A stretch of DNA of 6,305 nucleotides from S143-63 sp964425855 (lineage in GTDB: Archaea > Thermoproteota > Thermoprotei_A > Sulfolobales > Acidilobaceae), in the NCBI GenBank assembly GCA_964425855.1, contig CAYROE010000076.1, forward strand, positions 1 through 6,305, written 5' to 3'. Of the stretch, positions 1 through 5,993 are shown in pieces; position 1 is the stretch's first letter; every line of letters begins with the position of its first letter. The notes below the pieces were generated by a model. That model was not told the origin of the DNA and made no database searches. It saw nothing but the letters and a program-made list of their open reading frames with translations. Made by a program: the position numbers and the translations under genes.

Positions 1-403
1 TGAATTCTAGGACTTTGCTTAGGGATGGGAGAGCAGATAGAACCATGCTATTGGCTTCGACCTTGCTGGTACCATATACCAGTCCCAGCCTCATATCATA
101 ATTGTACTCGCTCTGGGTTGCATTAATGTTAAAAGCTGTAAGAGCCTTGACGAGACTTCTTGGATCACCTGTTACATTAGATATGTAGAAGACCTGGCTC
201 GCATTATAGATTTCTACTACTGCTGTTCCTTCGCTTGTCGAACTGTATATTGATATAATCAGTGCCTTGTTGTCTCCCAGATAGTTCTCTCCATCAAATG
301 ACAGGCTTGTCTTCACGCCTATGATGGAGCCTATGAGGGCTCCTATCAATAATGCCAGGCCAATCGCCGCCAATAAGCCTCCGAAGAGTCTTCTTTTATC
401 CAT
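1..403 (-). CDS. Membrane-anchored extracytoplasmic protein, probable accessory subunit of the ABC-2 transporter (partial, C-terminus beyond left edge)
   Basis: My translation from the ATG at 403-401 gives 134 residues with no stop before the left edge, so the gene is 3'-truncated by the window. Residues 2-5 are DKRR, followed by one hydrophobic segment at about 7-30 (rich in G, L, A, I). This fits an uncleaved signal anchor with the remainder outside the cell. The outer part is hydrophilic, looks beta-rich, and carries three N-glycosylation sequons (N67-A-S, N76-V-T, N94-A-T), as expected for an archaeal surface protein. The ATG overlaps the permease stop codon by one base (TAATG), and a GAGGAGG ribosome-binding site lies 11 bases upstream, so translation is probably coupled to the permease. 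I do not recognise the family. The role as a transporter partner is inferred from operon position only; a lone surface protein is possible. Confidence 0.8.
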   Translation of the reverse strand, partial: MDKRRLFGGLLAAIGLALLIGALIGSIIGVKTSLSFDGENYLGDNKALIISIYSSTSEGTAVVEIYNASQVFYISNVTGDPRSLVKALTAFNINATQSEYNYDMRLGLVYGTSKVEANSMVLSALPSLSKVLEF

Positions 404-1152
404 TATGGTTCAAACCTCCTCGACAATACTAGAATAAAGGCTAGAGCCGAGAGCAACGTGAGTGAGGGAACTAATAGATACTCCCAAAAGTACGGTCTAA
501 GCGCTTCAATATTAGTCGTCAACGAATTGTATACTGTCATATAGAATGACATTGCTTGAGCAAGCCTAAAAAGTGTAGAGGTCACTGACGAAGACACGGA
601 TGAGAATATTAGTGCGATTATATTATATGAGAAGTAGAACAGTAGGCTCAATATACTGGTTGTCCCAGTACTCTTCGCAACGAGTGCTATGAGTACGAAT
701 ACACTACCATAGAACAATGCTTGTACGAGGAAGGAAACACCCATAAGGATATAGTTGGATGGTTCTTGGACAACTAGAGGCTCTAGAACTATCCCTGCGG
801 CTAGTAGTGGTATTGTTATTAGAAGGATGCTTGGCACAACCACTCTACTGATATATAGTACTATTGCAATGGAGAGTCTGGAGACTGGATAGGAGAGGTA
901 TATTTCCATAACCCTATTTGATATTAGCTGTGATATCCCTGATGCTCCTCGTAGCGCTAAGAACAGCGCTGTAGCTAGCAGTGTAGGCCTTAGAATACTC
1001 ATTGCTAGGCTCTCAGTAGTTGAGAATAATTGGACATAGGCTAGTACAACACTTAGGAGCGTAATTACGAAAACCATGAAGTAGAGTAGTGGAGGCCTTA
1101 TCGTATCTGATAGATCGAGAGATAATAATCCATAGATCCTTCTTAAACTCAC
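403..1152 (-). CDS. ABC-2 type transporter permease subunit
   Basis: This 249-residue integral membrane protein should form the transmembrane pore of an ABC transporter driven by the ATPase encoded just upstream. About six hydrophobic segments are visible, near residues 21-43, 53-77, 98-120, 134-158, 164-186 and 225-245, which is the usual ABC-2 count. Between the second and third lies a cytoplasmic stretch at residues 78-92 ending in E..LSYPVSR. It resembles the conserved ABC-2 motif (E...LLS.P.SR) thought to contact the ATPase. The start is GTG at 1152-1150, two bases after the ATPase stop, with a GAGGAGGG site 8 bases upstream inside the end of the ATPase gene. ABC-2 permeases commonly export polysaccharides, lipids, peptides or drugs, or act in copper/NosY-like systems. 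Nothing here identifies the substrate. With one permease gene visible, the transporter may be a homodimer, or a second permease may lie beyond the left edge. Confidence 0.87.
   Translation of the reverse strand: MSLRRIYGLLSLDLSDTIRPPLLYFMVFVITLLSVVLAYVQLFSTTESLAMSILRPTLLATALFLALRGASGISQLISNRVMEIYLSYPVSRLSIAIVLYISRVVVPSILLITIPLLAAGIVLEPLVVQEPSNYILMGVSFLVQALFYGSVFVLIALVAKSTGTTSILSLLFYFSYNIIALIFSSVSSSVTSTLFRLAQAMSFYMTVYNSLTTNIEALRPYFWEYLLVPSLTLLSALAFILVLSRRFEP
415..421 (-). promoter_or_regulatory. Ribosome-binding site of the left-edge anchored protein
   Basis: The minus strand reads GAGGAGG, 11 bases before the ATG at 403-401 and inside the 3' end of the permease gene. Together with the one-base TAATG stop/start overlap it fixes the start of the left-edge gene and indicates translational coupling. 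Confidence 0.7.
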
Positions 1153-1154
1153 TT

Positions 1155-2057
1155 CTAATCCCTCCTCAGCATTTCCTCTAGTGTAGCCTCCACTGTATCG
1201 ATACTGTATATGTCTATTCCATGCCTACTGGCTAGTACTGCGAGAGCCTCCATTAGTCTAGGAATCTCTTCTCGTCCTGAGAGATATACTGTGAGACTGA
1301 ATGGTGTATGTCTAGTTTTGAAGCCCTGATCTTCGAGAAGTGTTGAGAGCTTTACTGGATCACTGGCCCTTATAGTTGCGATCGATGCTATGTCCATGAG
1401 ATTCGTTGGGGATCCTTGGAACAGTAATTTTCCGTTTCTGAGCACGATAATGTCCTCGGCTATTCTACTCACTTCTGCTAGGACATGACCTGTGAATAGC
1501 AGGGTTAGGTTCTCTTTCCTGTTCAGGCCCACTAGGAGATCGAGTATACGTACTCTCTCAATTGGATCAAGATTACTGGTTGGCTCGTCTGCGATGAGTA
1601 TGTCGGGATGGCTTATTAGTGCATGAGCTATTGCGGCCCTTTGTTTCAACCCGGCACTTAGTTCTTTGAACCGTTTCCATTCATTACCGCTTAGGCCGGC
1701 AAGACTTATTGCTTCGTCTACTGTGTCCTTCGGATTCGTTGATCCGTATATCTTGGCTGCTGTTATGAGAACTTCAATGACGGGCATGCTACTTGGGAGC
1801 TCTGGTCTCTCTGGAATGTATCCAACGTGTTCCCTTGCTCTGGGATCCTTGAACGGGTCCCTTCCTCTTAGGAGGACTTTTCCTGTGTCTTTTCTTATTA
1901 TTCCTAGTATTATTTTTATCATTGTAGTTTTTCCACTACCATTCGGCCCCAGGAGGCCTGTGATTTTCTTCTCTTTCACTGCGATTGATACGTCTGATAA
2001 TGCTTTCTTGTTACCATATGTTTTTGTCACGTTCTCAAGTATTATTGGGGCCTGCAA
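1155..2057 (-). CDS. ABC transporter ATP-binding protein (ABC-2/CcmA-type)
   Basis: This 300-residue cytoplasmic ATPase would power the adjacent permease. Motifs appear in order: Walker A GPNGSGKT at residues 37-44, a Q-loop region GYIPERPEL at 79-87 with Glu in place of the usual Gln, an ABC signature LSAGLKQR at 133-140, Walker B ILIADEP at 153-159 with catalytic E158, D-loop NLDP at 162-165 and switch H191. The roughly 80 residues after about 215 form the regulatory C-terminal extension common in this subfamily. Length and the degenerate signature are typical of CcmA/COG1131 ATPases. The start is TTG at 2057-2055. In-frame upstream codons reach a TGA without any ATG, GTG or TTG, and the conserved beta strand (IILENVTKTYG) begins at residue 5, so the TTG is well supported. 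No ribosome-binding site is obvious, which suggests a short leader or leaderless mRNA. It is the first gene of a three-gene operon. Confidence 0.95.
   Translation of the reverse strand: MQAPIILENVTKTYGNKKALSDVSIAVKEKKITGLLGPNGSGKTTMIKIILGIIRKDTGKVLLRGRDPFKDPRAREHVGYIPERPELPSSMPVIEVLITAAKIYGSTNPKDTVDEAISLAGLSGNEWKRFKELSAGLKQRAAIAHALISHPDILIADEPTSNLDPIERVRILDLLVGLNRKENLTLLFTGHVLAEVSRIAEDIIVLRNGKLLFQGSPTNLMDIASIATIRASDPVKLSTLLEDQGFKTRHTPFSLTVYLSGREEIPRLMEALAVLASRHGIDIYSIDTVEATLEEMLRRD
1160..1167 (-). promoter_or_regulatory. Ribosome-binding site of the permease gene
   Basis: On the minus strand this reads GAGGAGGG, a strong match to the archaeal 16S rRNA 3' end, with its GGAGG core ending 8 bases before the GTG start at 1152. 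It lies inside the last codons of the ATPase gene. It supports the GTG start and direct cotranslation of ATPase and permease. Confidence 0.75.
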
Positions 2058-2090
2058 TGTTTTCGCCGTTATTGTATGATGGCCTTGTCA

Positions 2091-2102
2091 TCTCTATAAT
2101 AA
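2091..2102 (-). promoter_or_regulatory. Candidate TATA box for the ABC transporter operon
   Basis: In the 92-base gap between the membrane-protein stop (2150) and the ATPase TTG (2057), the minus strand reads TTATTATAGAGA. Archaeal transcription normally starts about 22-27 bases after this element, which would put the start near 2071 and leave a leader of roughly 14 bases. A second AT-rich stretch (CATATAGAT, about 2109-2117) is an alternative. The gap has no other feature I can support, and no T-rich terminator is obvious in it. Confidence 0.4.
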
Positions 2103-2149
2103 TGTGGTATCTATATGTTGGTATAGGAGGGGCTGGGAAATTATTGACT

Positions 2150-3379
2150 CTAGGGACCCGTATTGTTGAATGTTATACAGGGTCCTTCTCCTCGCTTTAT
2201 TATTTCTAGTCCGAGGACAGGGTGGATCTCGCTCCAGTGTCCATGATCGGTATCGATTACTAGCGGGCCCAATACTCTAACTATGTCTCCTTGACATAGA
2301 GTCATATTGTACTCACCTAGTATCTTTTCATGATCTGCTTCCACGATTTCGACGTGGAGGAGACCTTTTCGGAGGATTATTGTTCCCAGGCTGGCCCACG
2401 TGTCATAGTTGGTATCTGCTACCTTCATATCGAAACATATGTCTCCGTCGTCGTAGAGGTGGGGAACAGTCCCGATAACTCCTTCCGCAACCATACAGTC
2501 GCCGACTATTCGTAGCCTCATGGGATCATAGGTGTTTTCAAACACGTTCTCTAGCACACCGCACTTATCGCCGCTTATACTCCATCTCTGTTCCGTATAG
2601 CTCGAGGGATCAATGGGATACGATAACACTTTCAGGTTGAGCAGGAGCCCTGCATAGCCGGCTATTATGCCTAGTACGATTACGAGCACTGAGGCTGCAG
2701 CAGCTGCCCTGGAGGCCTCCATCCTACCATGTCCATAATAGGTTAGTAGAATCGCTATTAGGCCAGCTAGCGATGCATAGGAGAAGTAGAACTTGCTTCC
2801 CACTATGAATAGTAACAGTCCTAGGGACGAGACTAATCCTAATAGTCTGTCTTCGCGATAAAGCTTATACACGGCTACAGCCAGTAACGCTGTTATCACG
2901 TCGAATACAGATAACGCTATGTGTATTCCGTCGTCTCCATAATATAATACTGCTATAGTAGTTGACAAAATAGAGTCAAGTACGGCGACAACTAGTCCTG
3001 CAGCATATTCTCCCGCTCTTTTCCTTGTATATGATCCCGATAGTGGTGCTAATGGACGAAGTAATATACTGGCTATGAGGACTATGAGGAACATCGTCTT
3101 GGCATACATTACAATAGGTACTGCGGCCAGGAATCCTATGAAGGATGCCGCTGCCGCGTATGCCGGACCTAGTAATAGTGCGGTGATCGTCAGTGCCGCT
3201 ACTATACCTCCGTATCCTTGGAATAGGCTTGGCGCGTTTACTGTGAACATTGCTGCCAAGAAGACAAGTATAGCAGATATTAGGAATCTCTTAGGAATAT
3301 TTTCTCTAATTGGAGAATCCATATAGTCAAAATTCAACTCTTTGAACACCATAATATCCTTATAAAGTGCGTTCACCAA
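2150..3379 (-). CDS. Polytopic membrane protein with C-terminal extracytoplasmic DxDHG...EIHPV (OB-fold-like) domain
   Basis: This protein has 409 residues from TTG 3379, or 400 from ATG 3352. Residues 1-31 are polar, then about eight hydrophobic segments fill residues 32-252 (near 32-49, 57-80, 81-107, 126-147, 152-171, 179-194, 197-214 and 228-248). Residues 255-409 are a soluble domain with five Cys (273, 295, 315, 362, 401). Within it are a G-x-V-x-x-x-x-x-x-x-D-G-D-x-x-F-D stretch at 301-317, GDIVRVLGP at 364-372 and DTDHG..EIHPV at 376-388. From memory, this combination marks a small, mostly extracytoplasmic beta-barrel domain found in archaeal and bacterial surface proteins that resembles an OB fold. 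Its function is unknown to me. An even number of helices would put both termini on the same side, so topology is uncertain. The upstream gap holds a TATA-like box, suggesting separate transcription. The family is not firmly recognised. Confidence 0.75.
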   Translation of the reverse strand: MVNALYKDIMVFKELNFDYMDSPIRENIPKRFLISAILVFLAAMFTVNAPSLFQGYGGIVAALTITALLLGPAYAAAASFIGFLAAVPIVMYAKTMFLIVLIASILLRPLAPLSGSYTRKRAGEYAAGLVVAVLDSILSTTIAVLYYGDDGIHIALSVFDVITALLAVAVYKLYREDRLLGLVSSLGLLLFIVGSKFYFSYASLAGLIAILLTYYGHGRMEASRAAAAASVLVIVLGIIAGYAGLLLNLKVLSYPIDPSSYTEQRWSISGDKCGVLENVFENTYDPMRLRIVGDCMVAEGVIGTVPHLYDDGDICFDMKVADTNYDTWASLGTIILRKGLLHVEIVEADHEKILGEYNMTLCQGDIVRVLGPLVIDTDHGHWSEIHPVLGLEIIKRGEGPCITFNNTGP

Positions 3380-3390
3380 TTTATATTAAA
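3380..3390 (-). promoter_or_regulatory. Candidate TATA box for the membrane-protein gene
   Basis: The minus strand reads TTTAATATAAA in the 37-base gap after the PP-loop gene, directly abutting the TTG at 3379. An archaeal start about 23-26 bases downstream of the box falls near 3357, which is past TTG 3379 and GTG 3376 and about 5 bases before the in-frame ATG at 3352-3350. If the box is real, the ATG (codon 10 of the long form) is the start on that transcript. Confidence 0.45.
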
Positions 3391-3416
3391 CTACTACGAT
3401 TTGCTAGTTACAGTGA

Positions 3417-4745
3417 TCAGAGTTTCCTCCATTTGCCTGCAAGTATGAATTCTCTTGCAGCCACCACTCCTGGTGACTCTATGGCGGATGCCACCCGCTC
3501 ATAGAACCCTGGATACATTTTGCTTGCGAGCCTGAGCTCATGGAGGCTCATGGCGGGACATAGTATGCATCCAATTCTCACTAGTCCCTTGTCGTAGAGG
3601 GGGTTAATGGGGGCATTTCTCAGAATGAGGTAGGCTTGAACCTCCATTCTCGTCCAATATAGGATAGGGAGTAGGCGTTTGATACCTGGTATAGCCGGGT
3701 TTTCTCCTACTCGTTTATTGGTAGCTCGTGCGGTGCTCTCATATGCTCTGGCCCCGTCAATTATTATCTTGGCGTTCCTAGAATAATAGTATCTTCGTAG
3801 AGGCTCAAGCTTGAGTATTCTAGTGCACCATCTATTGTTCCTACTCATCAGGCCCCTTCGAGATATTTCAGCCACGGGATCGAAACTACCCGATACAATG
3901 TCGAGTCTTACCCCAAGCCTGTCAGCTAGTTTTCTTACAGTTTCATGCGACTCCGGAAACTCCATCTTCGTATCAGCATATACTAGGGTTACCTTGCTGG
4001 GGCCCAATGCCTCTACTGCTAGCAGCGCGGCTGCGGTGCTATCGGCTCCTCCACTGACTGCTACATAGACGTGCTGCTCACCTGCGTGTTGCCTTATGAA
4101 TTCCCTGGCCTCCGAGACTAGTCTCTCTATATAAGGTCTGTTTACCCTCGCATAATCTTCTATCGTCGAGGAACTGAGTACCTTGAAGCCTGTAGGGGCC
4201 ATATCGCGTACCTTGTATGAAGCTCCGGTCTTCGAAGCGAACCCTATGTATTTTCCGGTCTTGACCAGGCAGAGATCCTTATCCCCGCAGCCGGGGATAT
4301 CTATCTTGGTTCCTTTTAGCCGGCGTCTTGTCTGTAACTCTACGGGCTCACCACCGAGACTATATATTAGCGAGGCGAGGGCACCCGTAGGATAAATCCT
4401 CCAATACGATGTCTCCGGATCAACTTCTGCTGATAATAGTTTCAGACCATGACCCCATACCTCTATAGCAAACTCGCCTAGGGGTGCAGGAATCCTATGA
4501 GCTATTGTTACGGGAGAGAATATTTTTTGCCAAAGATCCTTGTCTATGCCCGTCGCTACCACTAATGTTTCTATGGGCTCATGTTTTTCACCACTGCTCA
4601 TTATCCATACATCTCTGGTTGGAGTTAGAAGAGTCCTCCCAGTATCGAATACTGGGACGTTGTCCCTATAATTCCAACCTATCCTTTTCCTCGGTATTTT
4701 GACGATTTTGTCCTTGTTTCTCACGTTACTTGATTTCTGCTTCAT
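3417..4745 (-). CDS. PP-loop ATPase of the PAPS-reductase / adenine-nucleotide alpha-hydrolase family with archaeal N-terminal extension
   Basis: This 442-residue protein probably activates a substrate by adenylation or transfers sulfur. The catalytic domain (about residues 205-442) shows the PP-loop SGGADS at 231-236, a DTKMEFPES strand-turn at 258-266, WCTRILK at 306-312, DGARAYES at 330-337 and GCILCP at 392-397. These match PF01507 proteins of the archaeal CysH-like/DndC-like type. The C-terminal Cys-containing tail of true PAPS reductases is absent. C307, C393 and C396 form a trio that could bind an Fe-S cluster or metal. Residues 1-200 are an archaeal extension; WNYRDNVPV at 24-32 sits where I recall relatives having a zinc-ribbon (WC..C.VP), but the Cys are missing. 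Residues 164-190 may be a PUA-like or linker segment. The ATG at 4745 has GAGG 8 bases upstream, and GTG at codon 8 is an alternative. The 28-base gap to the upstream kinase-like gene suggests cotranscription. A role in assimilatory sulfate reduction is doubtful; RNA thiolation or another sulfur transfer is possible. Confidence 0.85.
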   Translation of the reverse strand: MKQKSSNVRNKDKIVKIPRKRIGWNYRDNVPVFDTGRTLLTPTRDVWIMSSGEKHEPIETLVVATGIDKDLWQKIFSPVTIAHRIPAPLGEFAIEVWGHGLKLLSAEVDPETSYWRIYPTGALASLIYSLGGEPVELQTRRRLKGTKIDIPGCGDKDLCLVKTGKYIGFASKTGASYKVRDMAPTGFKVLSSSTIEDYARVNRPYIERLVSEAREFIRQHAGEQHVYVAVSGGADSTAAALLAVEALGPSKVTLVYADTKMEFPESHETVRKLADRLGVRLDIVSGSFDPVAEISRRGLMSRNNRWCTRILKLEPLRRYYYSRNAKIIIDGARAYESTARATNKRVGENPAIPGIKRLLPILYWTRMEVQAYLILRNAPINPLYDKGLVRIGCILCPAMSLHELRLASKMYPGFYERVASAIESPGVVAAREFILAGKWRKL

Positions 4746-4753
4746 GTCTTCTT

Positions 4754-4757
4754 CCTC
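4754..4757 (-). promoter_or_regulatory. Ribosome-binding site of the PP-loop gene
   Basis: The minus strand reads GAGG followed by a purine-rich AAGAAGAC spacer of 8 bases to the ATG at 4745. It lies in the 28-base gap after the kinase-like gene, where no separate TATA-like box is visible. It supports the annotated ATG and a shared transcript. Confidence 0.5.
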
Positions 4758-4773
4758 GCGTAGACCATGGCTT

Positions 4774-5913
4774 TCAGGCGAGTTTCATAATCTTGTATTT
4801 TCCGTATCCTATGAGAACCCGGATATAGCCTCTAAGCTCCCGGTCTAGTTCTGGGTCTCCCGTGTCTACTCTTAGCTTCTTTAGGTGTTTAAGCTTGGAT
4901 GGTGCTGATACTACTAGTATGTTTTCCCTCCCTACTTCTTTGATTATCCTAGGAGATATCTGCTGATTACCTCTCCCGAAAACGAATCCTTGCCCGCCGA
5001 TTGGCGAGACTATAATCATCTTTTTGTTCGACTTGTATCTATGTAGTATCTCGATTAGTTTTTCCTCGTTAACGTCTTTTGCAATAATTTTCTTGTTATG
5101 TACTACGTCCACGCCTAGGAGGGTCTTTTCTACGCCTAGAACTGATGCCATTCTGGCTGTGGTGGAACCTGGCCCCATGATGTAAAGAGTGCAGTCCCTA
5201 TAGATCTCTTCCTTAAAGTATTCTGCTATCTCAGCTATCTCAGACTGGACGCTTGAGACATAAACAGTTTTCCCGGAGACAACTATGTCTCCATGTACCG
5301 GGACTGTCAGATACCCGTAGGTCTTCACCTGCAGCTGGTTTCTCCGGAACATTTCTTCATCGATGTCAAGTACTGGTCTCTCCTCGAAAACCACCTGGTC
5401 ATTGATAAATGCCTTGACCAGTTCCGCGGCGGCCTCCGGGGACTCGGCGAAGACCCCGCTATAGACTTTGACTCCACCCGGCACTCCTATGACAGGCACC
5501 TTACCGTTAACAACATCGTATACTAGCCTGGCTGTTCCGTCTCCTCCGAGAAAAACTAGGAGATCCACACTTGTCTCTAGACATTGTCTTAGACAAGCCC
5601 GTGTATCGTCAGGAGTGGTCGGCCATCTACATGAAGAACAATCTAGTACTGTTGATTCCGTATCTATACCTAGTTTTCGTTTCACGTTTTCAAATATCGT
5701 CTGCCCCATAAAGCAGGGGGCAACCAATAAATCTACACGTTCAATCTTTAGGGCGAGGAGCTTTTCTAGGAATCTCTCAGCTCTTTGATAGGCTGGTAGA
5801 CTCCTGGGATCTTTGTCTTTTAGCTTGAGTGGTAATGGCCAGTCTGTTCCTTTCCATCCAAGTCGTCCTCCTGCACCTGCGAATGGATTTGCAATGAAGC
5901 ATATCTTCTTCAA
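4774..5913 (-). CDS. ATP-NAD kinase-like protein (COG3199 family, NAD-kinase fold)
   Basis: This 379-residue soluble protein belongs to the ATP-NAD kinase/AcoX-like group, whose fold is shared with NAD and diacylglycerol kinases. An early NPFAGAGGRLGWKG at residues 9-22 matches the family's N-terminal NP.AG.GG..G.KG motif. GGDGTAR at 123-129 is the nucleotide-binding/catalytic GGDGT motif, and GVPGGVKVYSGVF at 143-155 is the second family signature. The C-terminal half has GPGSTTARM at 250-258, LGVDVV at 270-275 and SPIGGQGFVFGRGNQQISP at 304-322, all typical of this family. Phosphorylation of NAD by ATP is the usual prediction, but the substrate is often unproven. A Cys cluster (C92, C95, C107, C111) precedes GGDGT. 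The start is TTG at 5913: GGTGAG lies 5 bases upstream and an in-frame TGA is three codons before it, so no longer form is possible. It lies upstream of, and may be cotranscribed with, the PP-loop gene. Confidence 0.88.
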   Translation of the reverse strand: MKKICFIANPFAGAGGRLGWKGTDWPLPLKLKDKDPRSLPAYQRAERFLEKLLALKIERVDLLVAPCFMGQTIFENVKRKLGIDTESTVLDCSSCRWPTTPDDTRACLRQCLETSVDLLVFLGGDGTARLVYDVVNGKVPVIGVPGGVKVYSGVFAESPEAAAELVKAFINDQVVFEERPVLDIDEEMFRRNQLQVKTYGYLTVPVHGDIVVSGKTVYVSSVQSEIAEIAEYFKEEIYRDCTLYIMGPGSTTARMASVLGVEKTLLGVDVVHNKKIIAKDVNEEKLIEILHRYKSNKKMIIVSPIGGQGFVFGRGNQQISPRIIKEVGRENILVVSAPSKLKHLKKLRVDTGDPELDRELRGYIRVLIGYGKYKIMKLA

Positions 5914-5918
5914 TAAAA

Positions 5919-5924
5919 CTCACC
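5919..5924 (-). promoter_or_regulatory. Ribosome-binding site that decides the TTG start of the kinase-like gene
   Basis: The minus strand reads GGTGAG, matching the archaeal anti-SD (complement GGTGATC), 5 bases before the TTG at 5913. The TGA inside this motif is in frame with the TTG, so translation cannot begin further upstream. Confidence 0.7.
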
Positions 5925-5931
5925 GTTGTTG

Positions 5932-5949
5932 AACCTGGTACGCCAGGTT
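5932..5949. repeat. Perfect 7-bp inverted repeat (possible operator or 5' leader hairpin)
   Basis: The plus strand reads AACCTGG, TACG, CCAGGTT: two perfectly complementary 7-base arms around a 4-base loop. It lies between a candidate TATA-like box (5951-5961) and the predicted transcription start (about 5932), 18-36 bases before the TTG of the kinase-like gene. That is a common position for archaeal repressor sites. If transcription starts further upstream, it would instead be a hairpin in the mRNA leader just before the ribosome-binding site. Confidence 0.55.
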
Positions 5950-5950
5950 A

Positions 5951-5961
5951 TTTCTATACAT
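5951..5961 (-). promoter_or_regulatory. Candidate TATA box for the kinase-like / PP-loop gene pair
   Basis: The minus strand reads ATGTATAGAAA in the 80-base gap between the CBS-protein stop (5994) and the kinase-like start (5913). The usual 23-26 base spacing places transcription start near 5932-5929, giving a leader of about 16-18 bases that contains the GGTGAG site. The match to the archaeal consensus is moderate. Confidence 0.4.
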
Positions 5962-5993
5962 TGAACCCTTATCCTGTGTCGATTTGAATTGTC

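Noticed and set aside
1666..2079. 137-codon plus-strand ORF
   Set aside because: It lies antisense to the ATPase gene with its Walker A and signature motifs; its translation shows no recognisable domain.
2058..2149. Possible terminator or small RNA gene in the 92-base gap
   Set aside because: No stem followed by a T-run and no box C/D or tRNA-like elements were visible; only AT-rich promoter-like stretches are present.
3417..4745. Assignment as a DndC/phosphorothioation defence protein
   Set aside because: The PP-loop and Cys pattern are shared by many CysH-like proteins and none of the neighbouring genes resembles Dnd or other defence components.
4742..4768. Eight-codon ORF (MVYARKKT) from ATG 4768 ending in a TGA that overlaps the PP-loop ATG
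   Set aside because: It is very short, has no ribosome-binding site of its own, and its purine-rich end is explained as the ribosome-binding region of the PP-loop gene.
5293..5788. Plus-strand ORFs opposite the kinase-like gene, and similar ones at 1985-2515, 3075-3326 and 3811-4702
   Set aside because: All are antisense to well-supported genes, lack ribosome-binding sites and have low-complexity or unfamilial translations.
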